From Bacteroidota bacterium (GTDB lineage Bacteria > Bacteroidota > Bacteroidia > Flavobacteriales_D > Crocinitomicaceae): DNA of 64,000 nucleotides. Both the position numbers and the translations under genes were made by a program. The notes under the pieces were generated by a model, which was not told where the DNA came from, searched no databases, and saw only the letters and a program-made list of their open reading frames with translations. Below, piece after piece: positions 53,256 through 63,554 of this stretch (position 1 is its first letter; every line of letters begins with the position of its first letter). The stretch spans positions 1 to 64,000 of the forward strand of contig VGMY01000007.1 of NCBI GenBank assembly GCA_016866255.1. Direction: 5' to 3'.

Positions 53256-56007
53256 TTTTTTTTGGATTTTTTCCTTCAGTCCATTTCACGTATTCTCCGT
53301 GAGCGAGGACGGCAGCTTCAACGTCCTTTGCCCCTAGATCCAATGGAAGGGTGATTTTAAAACGCATCCTACCGTTGAAAGAAATCGGATAATCAAAAGA
53401 AGATTCTATTAGATACTCAGCGTTATATTCGGGAAAAGGCGTGTTGTAGAGCGATCCTGAAACGTGCCCAAGTTGATCCCAAATTTCCTCCGTAATGTGC
53501 GGCGCATAAGGAGAAAGCAAAACCGTAAGCGGTTCTAAAATTTCGCGGTGGTTGCATTGGCTTTCCGATAACTCATTAACACAAATCATAAAAGACGAAA
53601 CTCCCGTGTTAAAAGAAAAGCGGTCCAAATCCTCCCGGATTTTCTTAATGGTTTTATGCAGGGTCTTCAGATGCTCCCTCTTCGGGGCTATTTCAGTAAC
53701 TTCGAAATTACCCCCCTGATGAAACAATTTCCAATACTTTTTTAAAAAGCCGTAAACGCCCGTTATTCCTTTTATATCCCACGGTTTACTTTGTTCCACT
53801 GGGCCCAAAAACATCTCATACATGCGCAAGGTATCGGCGCCATAACGTTCGATTAATTCATCGGGTGTTTGCACGTTGTGCTTTGACTTCGACATTTTCT
53901 CAATTTCAACCCCGCATAAATATTCTCCTGAGTCTCCCAAAATAAATTCAGCATCCCGAAATTCCGGTCGCCAAGCCTTAAACCCCTCCAAGTTCAGGCG
54001 GTCATTATTCACCAACGAGATATCGACATGTATAGGGTTGGTATTATGAGCATCTTTTAATTCACCACTTACAAAGGTGGACGATCCTAAAATCCTGTAT
54101 ACAAAGTTACTTCTACCCAAAATCATGCCTTGATTGATCATTTTTTTAAAAGGTTCTTCAAAAGGAACAATGCCAATATCAAAGAGGAATTTACACCAAA
54201 AACGAGCGTACAACAAGTGCCCTGTGGCGTGTTCTGCTCCCCCCATATACAAATCGACATTTCCCCAATAATCCACGGCCTCTTTCGATGCTAAATTCGT
54301 GAGGTTATTAGGGTCTAAATAGCGTAAAAAATACCAAGAACTTCCTGCCCATCCGGGCATGGTTGATTGTTCGTAATCAGAGCCGTTCTCGTACACCCAA
54401 TTTTTGGCCCGACCTAGAGGAGGAGCCCCATCTTCCGTTGGTAGGTATGATTCCACAACGGGCAGTTCCAAGGGCAACTGATCCTCGCGAATTAAGTAAG
54501 GAACCCCGTCCTCAAAAAATACAGGAATCGGTTCACCCCAATAGCGCTGTCGACCAAAAACAGCATCCCTGAGCCGAAAATTAAGCTTTTTGACCCCATA
54601 AGCTTTATCCTCCATCTCGTTCAGTATTTTGCCTATGGCTTCTTGCACCTCCAATCCGTCTAAAAACAAAGAATTTATTACTTTTCCTTCCTTCAATTCC
54701 CATGCGTTATGGTTAAAATCATGCTCCTTATTTGGTTGAATTACCGGCTTAATCGGCAAAGAGAAAAATGTCGCAAACTTAAAATCTCGTTCATCATGCG
54801 CTGGTACAGCCATAACGGCCCCTGTTCCATAACTTACAAGAACATAATCTCCAATCCATATAGGTATTTTCTCTTGACTAAAGGGGTGCCATGCGTAGGA
54901 ACCCGTAAAAACGCCCGATACCGTATTAACGTCAGCCAGCCGTTCGCGCTCGCTGCGGTTTTTTGATAACTGAACGTACGCCTCGACAGTTGCTTTATTT
55001 TCAGGAGTTGTTAATTGCGCAACAAGCTCGTGTTCCGGTGCTAGTGTCACAAACGAAACTCCGAATAAGGTGTCGGGGCGAGTGGTAAAAACCTCAATGC
55101 TTCCTTGGCCGTTCTCCAGCGGGAAATAAATAGACGCTCCCTCACTTCTCCCAATCCAGTAGCGTTGTGTTTCTTTAATGCTCTCGGACCAATCCAACGA
55201 ATCCAGTCCCTCGAGTAAGCGCTGACCATAGGCCGTAATCCGCAAATTCCACTGTTTTAGAAGTTTCCGCTCCACGGGATGTCCGCCGCGCTCTGAAGTA
55301 CCGTTCACGACTTCATCGTTTGCCAGGACTGTTCCGAGCGCAGAGCACCAATTAACATAAGATTCGCCAAGGTAAGCTAAGCGAAAATTCATTAAGATTT
55401 CGCTTTGCCTCTTTTTGTCAAACGACAACCATTCTGCGGATGTAAATGATGCTGGGATGGTCTCGACACCTCCATGTAACACGGAATTTGTTGAACGGTC
55501 AAACCCCTCTTGTGAGAAATGTAAGATAAGTTCATCGATAGGTTCTGCCCTATTGGTTATCGGGTTATACCAACTGTTGAATAGCTGCATAAAAATCCAC
55601 TGCGTCCATCGATAATATTTTGGGGACGAAGTCCGAATTTCGCGGCTCCAATCGTAATTAAACCCCAATTTATCCAGCTGTTCGCGGTAGCGCTCAATGT
55701 TTTCTTGAGTGGTGATGGCAGGATGTTGTCCAGTTTGAACTGCATATTGTTCTGCAGGTAAGCCAAAGGAGTCATAACCCATTGGGTGGAGAACATTGTA
55801 GCCGAGTAACTTTTTATACCTCGCATAAATATCGGAAGCGATGTAGCCCAAAGGATGTCCAACGTGCAACCCTGCACCGGAAGGGTATGGAAACATATCC
55901 AGGACGTAGAATTTAGGTTTTTCAGGGTCTATCGTTACCTTGAACATTTCCGTACGCTTCCAAAAGGACTGCCATTTTGCTTCGATCTCGCGCGGATTGT
56001 ATTCCAA
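53215..56007 (-). CDS. leuS: Leucyl-tRNA synthetase
   Basis: A 930-residue class I aminoacyl-tRNA synthetase. The HIGH motif is HVGH in FPYPSGAGLHVGHPLGY (about residues 40-56), the connective editing domain follows (FTTRPDTLFGVSFVTLAPEH, GTGAVMAVPAHDERD), KMSKS is EKMSKSKHN (about 710), and the anticodon-binding helical domain ends the chain. The editing-site TTRPDT-like threonines and GAVMAVPAHDERD segment are present. Length is near the bacterial norm with a modest insert. Confidence 0.95.
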   Translation of the reverse strand: MEYNPREIEAKWQSFWKRTEMFKVTIDPEKPKFYVLDMFPYPSGAGLHVGHPLGYIASDIYARYKKLLGYNVLHPMGYDSFGLPAEQYAVQTGQHPAITTQENIERYREQLDKLGFNYDWSREIRTSSPKYYRWTQWIFMQLFNSWYNPITNRAEPIDELILHFSQEGFDRSTNSVLHGGVETIPASFTSAEWLSFDKKRQSEILMNFRLAYLGESYVNWCSALGTVLANDEVVNGTSERGGHPVERKLLKQWNLRITAYGQRLLEGLDSLDWSESIKETQRYWIGRSEGASIYFPLENGQGSIEVFTTRPDTLFGVSFVTLAPEHELVAQLTTPENKATVEAYVQLSKNRSERERLADVNTVSGVFTGSYAWHPFSQEKIPIWIGDYVLVSYGTGAVMAVPAHDERDFKFATFFSLPIKPVIQPNKEHDFNHNAWELKEGKVINSLFLDGLEVQEAIGKILNEMEDKAYGVKKLNFRLRDAVFGRQRYWGEPIPVFFEDGVPYLIREDQLPLELPVVESYLPTEDGAPPLGRAKNWVYENGSDYEQSTMPGWAGSSWYFLRYLDPNNLTNLASKEAVDYWGNVDLYMGGAEHATGHLLYARFWCKFLFDIGIVPFEEPFKKMINQGMILGRSNFVYRILGSSTFVSGELKDAHNTNPIHVDISLVNNDRLNLEGFKAWRPEFRDAEFILGDSGEYLCGVEIEKMSKSKHNVQTPDELIERYGADTLRMYEMFLGPVEQSKPWDIKGITGVYGFLKKYWKLFHQGGNFEVTEIAPKREHLKTLHKTIKKIREDLDRFSFNTGVSSFMICVNELSESQCNHREILEPLTVLLSPYAPHITEEIWDQLGHVSGSLYNTPFPEYNAEYLIESSFDYPISFNGRMRFKITLPLDLGAKDVEAAVLAHGEYVKWTEGKNPKKIIVVPGKIVNVVL

Positions 56008-56025
56008 TTTATTTTACTTTGTTGG

Positions 56026-56033
56026 CAAAGATA
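56026..56033 (-). promoter_or_regulatory. -7 motif for leuS
   Basis: The minus strand reads TATCTTTG, 19 bases before the leuS ATG. Confidence 0.5.
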
Positions 56034-56076
56034 GTAAAGCCACACGAACCCTAAAGGAATTTAATTGCATTTAAAC

Positions 56077-57057
56077 CTAAGATACGAGCGCTTGAAATAT
56101 TTGCTCAACCGGGATTTTCTCGATGCATGTACAGGCTGTTTTTTGATCGCATTGTCTGCAGTCCTTATTAAATTCTAAACAGCGTGTTTGAGTTCCGAGG
56201 GGGGACCACCTACCGGCATCAATTGGTTTCCTGGAAGAATAAAGCCCCACAAGCCTTACGTTCATGGCTCCCGCAAGGTGTAAGGGTCCCGTTGAACAGG
56301 CTACTATGCCTTTGGAATGCTTGATTAATTCCATGAGTTCTTGAAGGGAAAATCTTGCCACACCGTTAATCACCCCAGGCAAATTTTCAAAACGATCCCC
56401 AATCCTATCGGATTCTGCCGAAGTTCCTGTCACAACCACCTTGAATCCCTTTTCCACCAAAAGTTTCGCAAGTTCAACATACTTTTCCAAAGGATAGTCA
56501 ACAGCGCTTCCTTTCGATAACGGGTGTAAAACCACGTAATTCTCCGAAATAGCTTGAATATTTTGAACCCTAAAATCGTCCGATACGTTGAGCAATGAAG
56601 AAAATGCGGGAATCTGCGATAAACCCAAAGGTTTGAGTAGGTAAAAGTTTAACTGCGCTTCATTCATGGAAGAATTTTTTCGCGAAAAATCCACCCTGAC
56701 ATTGCAATAAATCCAATGATTCCATCGATGGCTGGTCCCAATTCGTTGAGGAATCTTGGCGCCTTTAGCCCATTGGGCGATTTTTTGATTTGGGAAAACG
56801 TGAAGAATAACATCGGCCTCCAAGGCTTTATTACGCTCCTTTTTTGTCATCGCTTCCAAATCCTCCAATAAAATAATTTGATGAATCGGAGAAAAACATT
56901 CCACGACGCTCCGGGTATAAGAACTGCATAAATATACCAGAGAAGAGGTGGGAAAATGCTTCCTTAACCAAATGCAAAGGGGAAGGGTCAAGACCACATC
57001 ACCAATGCTATCTGTTCGAGAGATTATTATTCGTTTAATGGGGGGAGTGTTGGCCAT
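56077..57057 (-). CDS. Glycosyltransferase family 9 (heptosyltransferase-like)
   Basis: About 326 residues from the ATG at 57055-57057. The family start IIISRTDSIGDVVLTLPL is clear, followed by the GT-B C-terminal half: VVLHPLSKGSAVDYPLEKYVELA, VVVTGTSAESD, CSTGPLHLAGAM and VGLYSSRKPIDAGRW. A cysteine cluster near the end (CRQCDQKTACTC) is unusual and may be structural. GT9 enzymes add heptose or related sugars to lipopolysaccharide core. The start overlaps the end of the upstream glycosyltransferase by 23 bases, so the two are one unit. Confidence 0.87.
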   Translation of the reverse strand: MANTPPIKRIIISRTDSIGDVVLTLPLCIWLRKHFPTSSLVYLCSSYTRSVVECFSPIHQIILLEDLEAMTKKERNKALEADVILHVFPNQKIAQWAKGAKIPQRIGTSHRWNHWIYCNVRVDFSRKNSSMNEAQLNFYLLKPLGLSQIPAFSSLLNVSDDFRVQNIQAISENYVVLHPLSKGSAVDYPLEKYVELAKLLVEKGFKVVVTGTSAESDRIGDRFENLPGVINGVARFSLQELMELIKHSKGIVACSTGPLHLAGAMNVRLVGLYSSRKPIDAGRWSPLGTQTRCLEFNKDCRQCDQKTACTCIEKIPVEQIFQALVS

Positions 57058-57799
57058 AAAGTCGTTGCACTTCTTGGTATTTGAAATAATTGGATTGCGC
57101 ACTGATTCGGGCAATGTGAAATCCTGCCTTACCGTCGAGAAATCCGAGCTTAATAAGATACATTTTTAAAAATCTACCAACAGCGCTTAAGAGCGGCTGA
57201 AGTACATAGGTTTTTTTTCCGGCGCTCACATATTTTTCAGCCGTTAATTTCGAATAACGGTCTGCCCGCTCGCGGTGCTGAGCATGCGACGTGTAGGAAA
57301 AATGTTCCAAGTGACCTTGTAAAAGGGTTGGATGCAATCCCTTGGGGTAGACCAATTCTTCGTGGACCAAACTGCCCTCCCAAAAACAGGTCTTTGGAAA
57401 CAAGCGCACTTTTATATCAGGGTACCAACCCGAGTGATAAATCCATGTTCCACAATAATTTGTGAGGCGATTTACGGAAAACAACCCAGTTTTCACACCC
57501 TTTTTAATAGCTAACACGGACTTTTGCAAAAGCGGCGAAAGGACTTCGTCGGCATCCAAAGAAAGAATCATATCGTGGGTGGCTAAGGCATACAAATCGT
57601 TCTTTTGTTTTGCATAGCCTTGCCAGGATTGTTGGTAAAATTTAGCGCCTAATTCCTTGCAAATGCGTTCTGTAGCATCTGTTGATCCTGAGTCCATAAT
57701 AATGATTTCATCGGCAATTCCGTGAAGACTTGTTAGACAGCGTGCGATGTTTTTTTCTTCGTTAAAGGTTATGATTGCCGCCGTTATAAACATGTCCAC
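57035..57799 (-). CDS. Glycosyltransferase family 2 (lipopolysaccharide core type)
   Basis: A 254-residue GT-A enzyme. The nucleotide-binding half has AAIITFNEEKNIARCLTSL, DEIIIMDSGSTDATE and the metal-binding DxD as SLDADEVLS. The acceptor half contains WIYHSGWYPDIKVRLFPK and LVHEELV, typical of the WaaE/KdtX-type beta-glucosyltransferases of lipopolysaccharide core synthesis. It lies 2 bases before the lytic transglycosylase gene's stop and overlaps the GT9 gene, suggesting an envelope unit. Confidence 0.87.
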   Translation of the reverse strand: MDMFITAAIITFNEEKNIARCLTSLHGIADEIIIMDSGSTDATERICKELGAKFYQQSWQGYAKQKNDLYALATHDMILSLDADEVLSPLLQKSVLAIKKGVKTGLFSVNRLTNYCGTWIYHSGWYPDIKVRLFPKTCFWEGSLVHEELVYPKGLHPTLLQGHLEHFSYTSHAQHRERADRYSKLTAEKYVSAGKKTYVLQPLLSAVGRFLKMYLIKLGFLDGKAGFHIARISAQSNYFKYQEVQRLYGQHSPH

Positions 57800-57801
57800 C
57801 G

Positions 57802-59277
57802 TTATTTTATGCGAATTCTATCCCCCACCTGAATGATGTTTCCTTTTCCCGGATTTAATTTTTTAAGTTGCCCCAAAGTAAGACGGTATTTACCTGCGAT
57901 TTTACTCATGGTTTCGCCAGGTTTAACCGTATGGTATTTTTTGGGTTTTGGGATGGGTTTTGGATCAGGATTTTCAATGACAACTGGTTTTAAGGTATTA
58001 ATTTTTTTTAAGACCAAGCGTTGCCCCTCATAGAGGTTTTCTGTTTGAAGCGCATTCCATTCCAAAATTTGAGCACTGGTTACATGGTATTTCTCCGCGA
58101 TCGAATTTAACGTCTCGGAAGGTTTAACCTTATGAAAAACCTCGGTGCCCACTATGCTGTCGTCTTCAAATAAAGGATTCGATGTTGAGAGGATACCTAA
58201 GTTCGCGGCATTTTGTCCATTCGCTAAATTGTCAAGATGGAATAAGGAATCTTCCATTGCCACCAACAGCAGAATTCTATCCAGTGGCCCTGTTACACAA
58301 CGCTGGTTTTCTGATGCTGGAATGAATTCGGTTTTATAAATAGGATTTAAATCCTTGATTTCTTGTAACTCCCATGGAAGAGAATTGGCTATTGTTTTCA
58401 TTGACAACCCCCTTTTCAAACACATGGTATCCAGTTGGGCATTATGGATTTTCGCAGGTGCAGGCATTAGATTGTGCTCTTGGTGGTGAGTCATTAAATA
58501 AGCTGCTGCCACGAAGTTCGGAACATACCCTTGAGTTTCAGATGGTAAATATGGGCGAATTGACCAATAAGACCTCTCGCTTCCGGAACGCTGAAGTGCA
58601 CGGTTAATGGTTCCTGGTCCGGCATTATACGCTGCAAGCGCCAAATTCCAATCACCGTATATGCCGTAAAGTTTCTTTAAGTATCGACACGCTGCATCGG
58701 TCGATTTTACCGGATCCATCCTTTCGTCAAGGTATGAAGTTTCCTCAAGGCCATAATACAACCCCGTTCGATACATAAACTGCCATAAGCCAAGTGCTCC
58801 AGCACGCGATTTTACTTGAGGACGCAAACCGCTTTCAATGCAGGCAAGATATTTTAATTCTAAGGGGAGTCCGTATTGAGCCAATTTTTCTTCAAATAAA
58901 TCAAAATACAGGGCGGAACGACCCAAGACAATTTTAACAAAGGAACGGCGGTTTTTCGCGAAAAACCGAACAGTATTCAAGGTAATGCTGTTGCAATCAA
59001 AACTTAAAGGACTCCGTTGGTCCATCTCAGCTAAACGCCGACAATACACGTCGTCAGAGAATTCCGGAATCACCTCCGGTTCATAATTTAATGCCGTTTT
59101 GATGGAGTCAGAAAAGCTCGATTGAGCATAGTCTGCATAAAAAAACGCCAACGATTGCGCAATCGTATTTAAAAACGGATCGGGATTTAAGGTGTCTTTA
59201 TACGATATTTTTTGGGCGTTCATTAACTTAATCGAACACAGAACAACAAGGAAAATAACTACCCTAGACAAGCGCAT
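57802..59277 (-). CDS. LysM lytic transglycosylase (MltD-like)
   Basis: About 491 residues from the ATG at 59275-59277, where the signal peptide begins (MRLSRVVIFLVVLCSI...NAQ). The SLT catalytic domain (about 130-270) has the catalytic Glu in YLACIESGLRPQVKS, GLWQFMYRTGLYYGL and NLALAAYNAGPGTINRA. Two LysM domains follow near the C-terminus (HKVKPSETLNSIAEKYHVT; HTVKPGETMSKIAGKYRLT). It cuts glycan strands of peptidoglycan to 1,6-anhydro ends and binds the wall by LysM. Its start overlaps the gatA 3' end by 14 bases. Confidence 0.9.
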   Translation of the reverse strand: MRLSRVVIFLVVLCSIKLMNAQKISYKDTLNPDPFLNTIAQSLAFFYADYAQSSFSDSIKTALNYEPEVIPEFSDDVYCRRLAEMDQRSPLSFDCNSITLNTVRFFAKNRRSFVKIVLGRSALYFDLFEEKLAQYGLPLELKYLACIESGLRPQVKSRAGALGLWQFMYRTGLYYGLEETSYLDERMDPVKSTDAACRYLKKLYGIYGDWNLALAAYNAGPGTINRALQRSGSERSYWSIRPYLPSETQGYVPNFVAAAYLMTHHQEHNLMPAPAKIHNAQLDTMCLKRGLSMKTIANSLPWELQEIKDLNPIYKTEFIPASENQRCVTGPLDRILLLVAMEDSLFHLDNLANGQNAANLGILSTSNPLFEDDSIVGTEVFHKVKPSETLNSIAEKYHVTSAQILEWNALQTENLYEGQRLVLKKINTLKPVVIENPDPKPIPKPKKYHTVKPGETMSKIAGKYRLTLGQLKKLNPGKGNIIQVGDRIRIK

Positions 59278-60670
59278 TATTAACAATTCGTGAAGCGTGA
59301 AACAAAAGTCCTTCCTCAAAATGATCGGCCATCAACTGAATGCCAAAAGGCATCCCGTTCGAATTATGTGATAACGGAATATTAATAGCCGGATTACCCG
59401 TTAAATTGGCGTGAACCGTATAAATGTCTTGAAGGTACATTTGAACAGGGTCTTTGATATCTCCAATTTTAAATGCCGATGACGGTGTGGTTGGCAAAAT
59501 AATGCAGTCCACCTCGCTAAACATTTCTTTGGTGGCTTTATGAAGAAGTCGACGAATTTTTTGACCTTTCGCATAATAGGCCTCATAGTGTTCATTCGAC
59601 AGAACAAAGGTTCCTATTATGATTCTTCGTTTCACCTCCAATCCAAATCCCTCCGTTCTGGAATTAATGTAGGTTTGGTCTATTCCCTCTGCGAGCTCAG
59701 ACCTTTTTCCAAAGTGAACCCCATCGAAGCGCGATAGATTCGAAGACGCCTCGGCGGTAGAGAGCACGTAATAAACCGGGACCACATAATCCAAATAAGG
59801 AAAGGAAAATTCCCGCATTTCATGGCCTTGCTGTATGAGTTTTTGAACACGGGAATCAAAAGCAGATTTGACCGACGCATCGAGTCCTGGAAGCTTCATG
59901 TAGTCCTTAATCACTCCTAAACGCAATTGGTTGGGATAATTCTGAGGTGCGTCGACCTTTTTTGAGGAGGATGTTGCATCCAGCGGATCTTTTCCAGCCA
60001 TAATGCTGTAGATTAGTGAAGCGCTGTCAATATCTGACGCGAATACCCCAACTTGATCAAAAGAGGAAGCATAAGCAATTAAACCGTAGCGGCTTATTCT
60101 TCCATAAGTGGGCTTCAACCCCACGGTACCCGTCCATGAGGCCGGCTGCCGAACTGAGCCGCCGGTATCACTCCCAAGAGCAACGGTACACAAACTTGCA
60201 GCAACGGCTACGGCGGAACCACCTGAGGAACCACCTGGAACAAAATCGGGGTTCAGATAATTCAAAACCGGACCATACGCCGAGGTTTCGTTCGAACTTC
60301 CCATGGCGAACTCATCGCAATTCAAGCGACCAATAATAATGGCATCTTCGTCCAATAAACGTTGCACGGACGTGGCAGTATAAAGGGATGTAAAGTTCTC
60401 TAATATTCGGGAAGAGGCGCTAACGGTGTGCCCCTTGTAACAAAGATTGTCCTTGATACCAATGACAACCCCTGCGAGCTTACCTGCGATACCTTTGGTT
60501 ATTTTTTCTTGGATTCGATGAGCATCGGCTCGGGCAGTGGCCTCGAATACTTCAACAAAAGCGTTTAGATGCTCGTGTTTTCGGATTTGAAGTAAGTACT
60601 CATCGAGAATCTCCGTAACAGAACATCCCGACTTAATTGCCGATTGAACCTCCTGAACAGTCTTAAACAT
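59264..60670 (-). CDS. gatA: Asp/Glu-tRNA amidotransferase subunit A
   Basis: A 468-residue amidase that releases ammonia from glutamine for transamidation of Glu-tRNA(Gln) or Asp-tRNA(Asn). The amidase triad is Lys73 (GIKDNLC), Ser148 (GGSSGGSAVA) and Ser172 (GSDTGGSVRQPAS). The full amidase signature is present and the length matches the family. gatB and gatC are not in the window. It follows tatA by 6 bases. Confidence 0.94.
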   Translation of the reverse strand: MFKTVQEVQSAIKSGCSVTEILDEYLLQIRKHEHLNAFVEVFEATARADAHRIQEKITKGIAGKLAGVVIGIKDNLCYKGHTVSASSRILENFTSLYTATSVQRLLDEDAIIIGRLNCDEFAMGSSNETSAYGPVLNYLNPDFVPGGSSGGSAVAVAASLCTVALGSDTGGSVRQPASWTGTVGLKPTYGRISRYGLIAYASSFDQVGVFASDIDSASLIYSIMAGKDPLDATSSSKKVDAPQNYPNQLRLGVIKDYMKLPGLDASVKSAFDSRVQKLIQQGHEMREFSFPYLDYVVPVYYVLSTAEASSNLSRFDGVHFGKRSELAEGIDQTYINSRTEGFGLEVKRRIIIGTFVLSNEHYEAYYAKGQKIRRLLHKATKEMFSEVDCIILPTTPSSAFKIGDIKDPVQMYLQDIYTVHANLTGNPAINIPLSHNSNGMPFGIQLMADHFEEGLLFHASRIVNNALV

Positions 60671-60676
60671 TGAAAA

Positions 60677-60874
60677 TTACTTTTCCTCCGTTTGATTTTC
60701 ATCGCCGGTGGAAGATTTGCTTTCCTCGCCCTTAGCAGCATCTTTAAATTCCTTTACCCCGCGGCCAAGCCCTTTCATTAATTCAGGTATTTTTTTACCT
60801 CCAAAAAACAACAAAACAATCACCAAGACAATTATCATTACTTGCCCAGGCCCTACTACTCCTAAAATAAACAT
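60677..60874 (-). CDS. tatA: Twin-arginine translocase subunit TatA/E
   Basis: A 65-residue protein: a membrane helix ([21 protein letters not shown]), the FGGKKIPEL hinge typical of TatA, an amphipathic helix ([14 protein letters not shown]) and a charged tail. TatA forms the pore of the Tat pathway for folded proteins; tatC is not here. A -7 motif lies 20 bases upstream and gatA follows directly. Confidence 0.92.
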   Translation of the reverse strand: MFILGVVGPGQVMIIVLVIVLLFFGGKKIPELMKGLGRGVKEFKDAAKGEESKSSTGDENQTEEK

Positions 60875-60894
60875 ATCCTTATATTTAGATAGAA

Positions 60895-60902
60895 CAAAGC
60901 TA
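60895..60902 (-). promoter_or_regulatory. -7 motif for tatA-gatA
   Basis: The minus strand reads TAGCTTTG, about 20 bases before the tatA ATG. Confidence 0.5.
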
Positions 60903-60936
60903 ATAATTAATATCCAATTGGATTTGGCAAAGGAAA

Positions 60937-63528
60937 TTATAATTTTCTTGCCACCTCCACTTCTTCATAGGCCTCGACTAAATCGCCAATTTCAATGTCG
61001 TTGTATTTATCGATGTTCAACCCACATTCGTAATTATTCTTCACCTCTTTAACGTCGTCTTTGAAGCGCTTCAAGGAACCCAAAACCCCGTTGTGAATAA
61101 CGATTCCATCACGTATGATCCGCACTTTTGCGCTGCGCTTAATAATTCCATCCACAACATAACAGCCCGCTATAGTCCCGACCTTGGTAATTTCAAACGT
61201 TTCGCGTATTTCCGCAATGCCAATAATTTGTTCTTCAATATCCGGTGATAGCATGCCTTCCATCGCCGACTTGATTTCCTCAATAGCTTTGTAGATAACA
61301 GAGTAGAGGCGTATGTCGATTTGCTCAGTTTCTGCAAGTTTTCGGGCAGAAAGCGAAGGCCTCACCTGAAAACCCAAGATTATGGCATCTGAGGCAGAGG
61401 CAAGATTGATATCGGCCTCAGAAATAGCTCCAACTCCCTTATGTACAATGTTGACCTGAATCTCAGGCGTAGAAAGACCTAATAAAGCGTCGGACAAGGC
61501 TTCAATTGACCCGTCCACATCTCCTTTAACAATGATGTTTAATTCTTTAAAGTCGCCGATTGCTAATCTGCGTCCAATTTCGTCGAGGGTAATGTGCTTG
61601 TTAGTTCGTAGGCCCTGTTCTCTGTATAATTGTTCTCTTTTCGTGGCTAAATTTTTTGCTTCCCGTTCGTCATCCATTACTCGGAACTTATCCCCGGCGC
61701 TCGGAGCGCCGTTAATTCCAAGTATTGCTACAGGCGTCGCGGGTCCTGCCTCTTTTAATGCCTTTCCATGCTCATCTTGCATGGCGCGAACCCGACCGAA
61801 ATGACGTCCAACCAATACAATGTCGCCAACCCTCATCGTTCCCGCCTGAACGAGCAAATTCGTGACATAGCCTTTTCCTTTATCCAAAGAAGACTCGATC
61901 ACGGTACCAACTGCAAATTTGTTGGGATTGGCTTTTAAATCCAATATTTCCGCTTCTAGTAACACTTTTTCCAACAACAAATCGATATTTAAGCCCTGTT
62001 TTGCAGAAATTTCTTGGCACTGATATTTACCTCCCCACTCTTCTACCAAAATGTTCATTTGCGATAATTGCTCTCGAATCTTTTCCGGGTTTGCCCCGGC
62101 CTTATCTATTTTATTTATGGCAAATATCATGGGAACTCCTGCAGCTTGTGCATGCGAAATGGCCTCCTTGGTTTGGGGCATAACATCATCGTCGGCAGCA
62201 ACTAATATAATCGCTACATCTGTTACCTGAGCTCCTCTTGCCCTCATGGCGGTAAAAGCCTCATGCCCCGGGGTGTCTAAAAAGGTTAATTTTCGGTTGT
62301 CAGCCAGCGTAACTGAATATGCGCCAATGTGCTGCGTTATTCCTCCAGCCTCTCCACTCGTTACGTTTGCATTTCGAATTTTATCCAAAAGGGACGTCTT
62401 CCCATGATCAACGTGACCCATAACTGTTACTATAGGCGATCTTGCTACAAGGTCTTCCGCTGCATCCTCTTGTACGCTCTCCACATCGTCTAGATCTGCA
62501 CTTACAAAATGGGTTTCAAATCCAAATTCGTCTGCTACTATCTGAATGGTTTCAGCATCTAAACGTTGATTGATAGAGGCAAAAATCCCCAATGTCATGC
62601 ACGCTGAAATGACCTGGGTTGGCTGTACGTTCATCATGCTAGCCAGTTCGGAGACCGTAACAAATTCAGTTAATTTTAAAATCTTATCTTCCGCCTCGGC
62701 CGCAAGCATTTCCTCCTGTCTGCGCTGAGCAATGTTCTCGCGCTTGAGTTTCCTGTTTTTCGAAGATCTCGATTTACCCCCTTGACCCGATAAACGCGCC
62801 AAGGTATCCTTGATTTCCTTTTGAATGTCTTGTTCCGAAATTTCTTTTCTCTCAGGAGAATAGGCTTTTTTATCTCCGGATGTTTTTACGTTGGTTGCAG
62901 ATGGAGAGGCCTCTATTTTTTTGATCCGCTTTCGCTTCTTTTTGGCGTCCTCGGTATTTGCGCCCGATTCCGTTGGTGGCGTTTTTAGCCGCTCAACCGG
63001 CAGATCTATTTTTCCTAATACCGTTAGACCACTTAAAACGGTTCGTTCAGCTTTAATGGTCTCCGGTTCATTCTCCGCAATTGCTTCGGCATCAACTGCA
63101 GGAATTGTTTTTTGAATCGTTGGTTCGGGGGGAGTTTCGGTCTTTTTCTTGGGTTTTAATTCATCTAAATTGATTTTTCCAACAACGCTGATGTTTTTTT
63201 CAGGTGCCAAAATTTTTCGTTTGATTTCTTCAAGATTTATTTCTTCCTCCGAATCTGCACCTTGTGTCTTTATTTGTTCCTCAGATCGTGCATCTTTTAA
63301 TGAAATTGATTCTTTTCTTTCTTTGGCAACAATGCTTTTTGCTTGTTCTTTCAAGGACTGATCGGCTGCAAATTCCGCTCTTAAAAGGCCGTAATGCTCT
63401 GGATCTAACTTTGAGTTCGGATTGGAATCAATGGAAATACCCTTTGACGACAGGAATTCGATAAGGGTAGGCAAACCTACATTCAATTCGCTAGCCGCTT
63501 TACTCAACCTAATGGGCCTGTCAGACAT
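60937..63528 (-). CDS. infB: Translation initiation factor IF-2
   Basis: An 863-residue GTPase that brings fMet-tRNA to the 30S subunit and promotes subunit joining. Residues 1-60 are an IF2-N domain ([21 protein letters not shown]), followed by a long charged linker (about 60-280), a second IF2-N motif ([16 protein letters not shown]), the G domain (GHVDHGKT at 371-378, [19 protein letters not shown]) and domains II-IV ending VEVARKL. It follows nusA by 26 bases, the common nusA-infB order. Confidence 0.95.
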   Translation of the reverse strand: MSDRPIRLSKAASELNVGLPTLIEFLSSKGISIDSNPNSKLDPEHYGLLRAEFAADQSLKEQAKSIVAKERKESISLKDARSEEQIKTQGADSEEEINLEEIKRKILAPEKNISVVGKINLDELKPKKKTETPPEPTIQKTIPAVDAEAIAENEPETIKAERTVLSGLTVLGKIDLPVERLKTPPTESGANTEDAKKKRKRIKKIEASPSATNVKTSGDKKAYSPERKEISEQDIQKEIKDTLARLSGQGGKSRSSKNRKLKRENIAQRRQEEMLAAEAEDKILKLTEFVTVSELASMMNVQPTQVISACMTLGIFASINQRLDAETIQIVADEFGFETHFVSADLDDVESVQEDAAEDLVARSPIVTVMGHVDHGKTSLLDKIRNANVTSGEAGGITQHIGAYSVTLADNRKLTFLDTPGHEAFTAMRARGAQVTDVAIILVAADDDVMPQTKEAISHAQAAGVPMIFAINKIDKAGANPEKIREQLSQMNILVEEWGGKYQCQEISAKQGLNIDLLLEKVLLEAEILDLKANPNKFAVGTVIESSLDKGKGYVTNLLVQAGTMRVGDIVLVGRHFGRVRAMQDEHGKALKEAGPATPVAILGINGAPSAGDKFRVMDDEREAKNLATKREQLYREQGLRTNKHITLDEIGRRLAIGDFKELNIIVKGDVDGSIEALSDALLGLSTPEIQVNIVHKGVGAISEADINLASASDAIILGFQVRPSLSARKLAETEQIDIRLYSVIYKAIEEIKSAMEGMLSPDIEEQIIGIAEIRETFEITKVGTIAGCYVVDGIIKRSAKVRIIRDGIVIHNGVLGSLKRFKDDVKEVKNNYECGLNIDKYNDIEIGDLVEAYEEVEVARKL

Positions 63529-63554
63529 AACTTTTTTTAAAAATAATTACTTTA

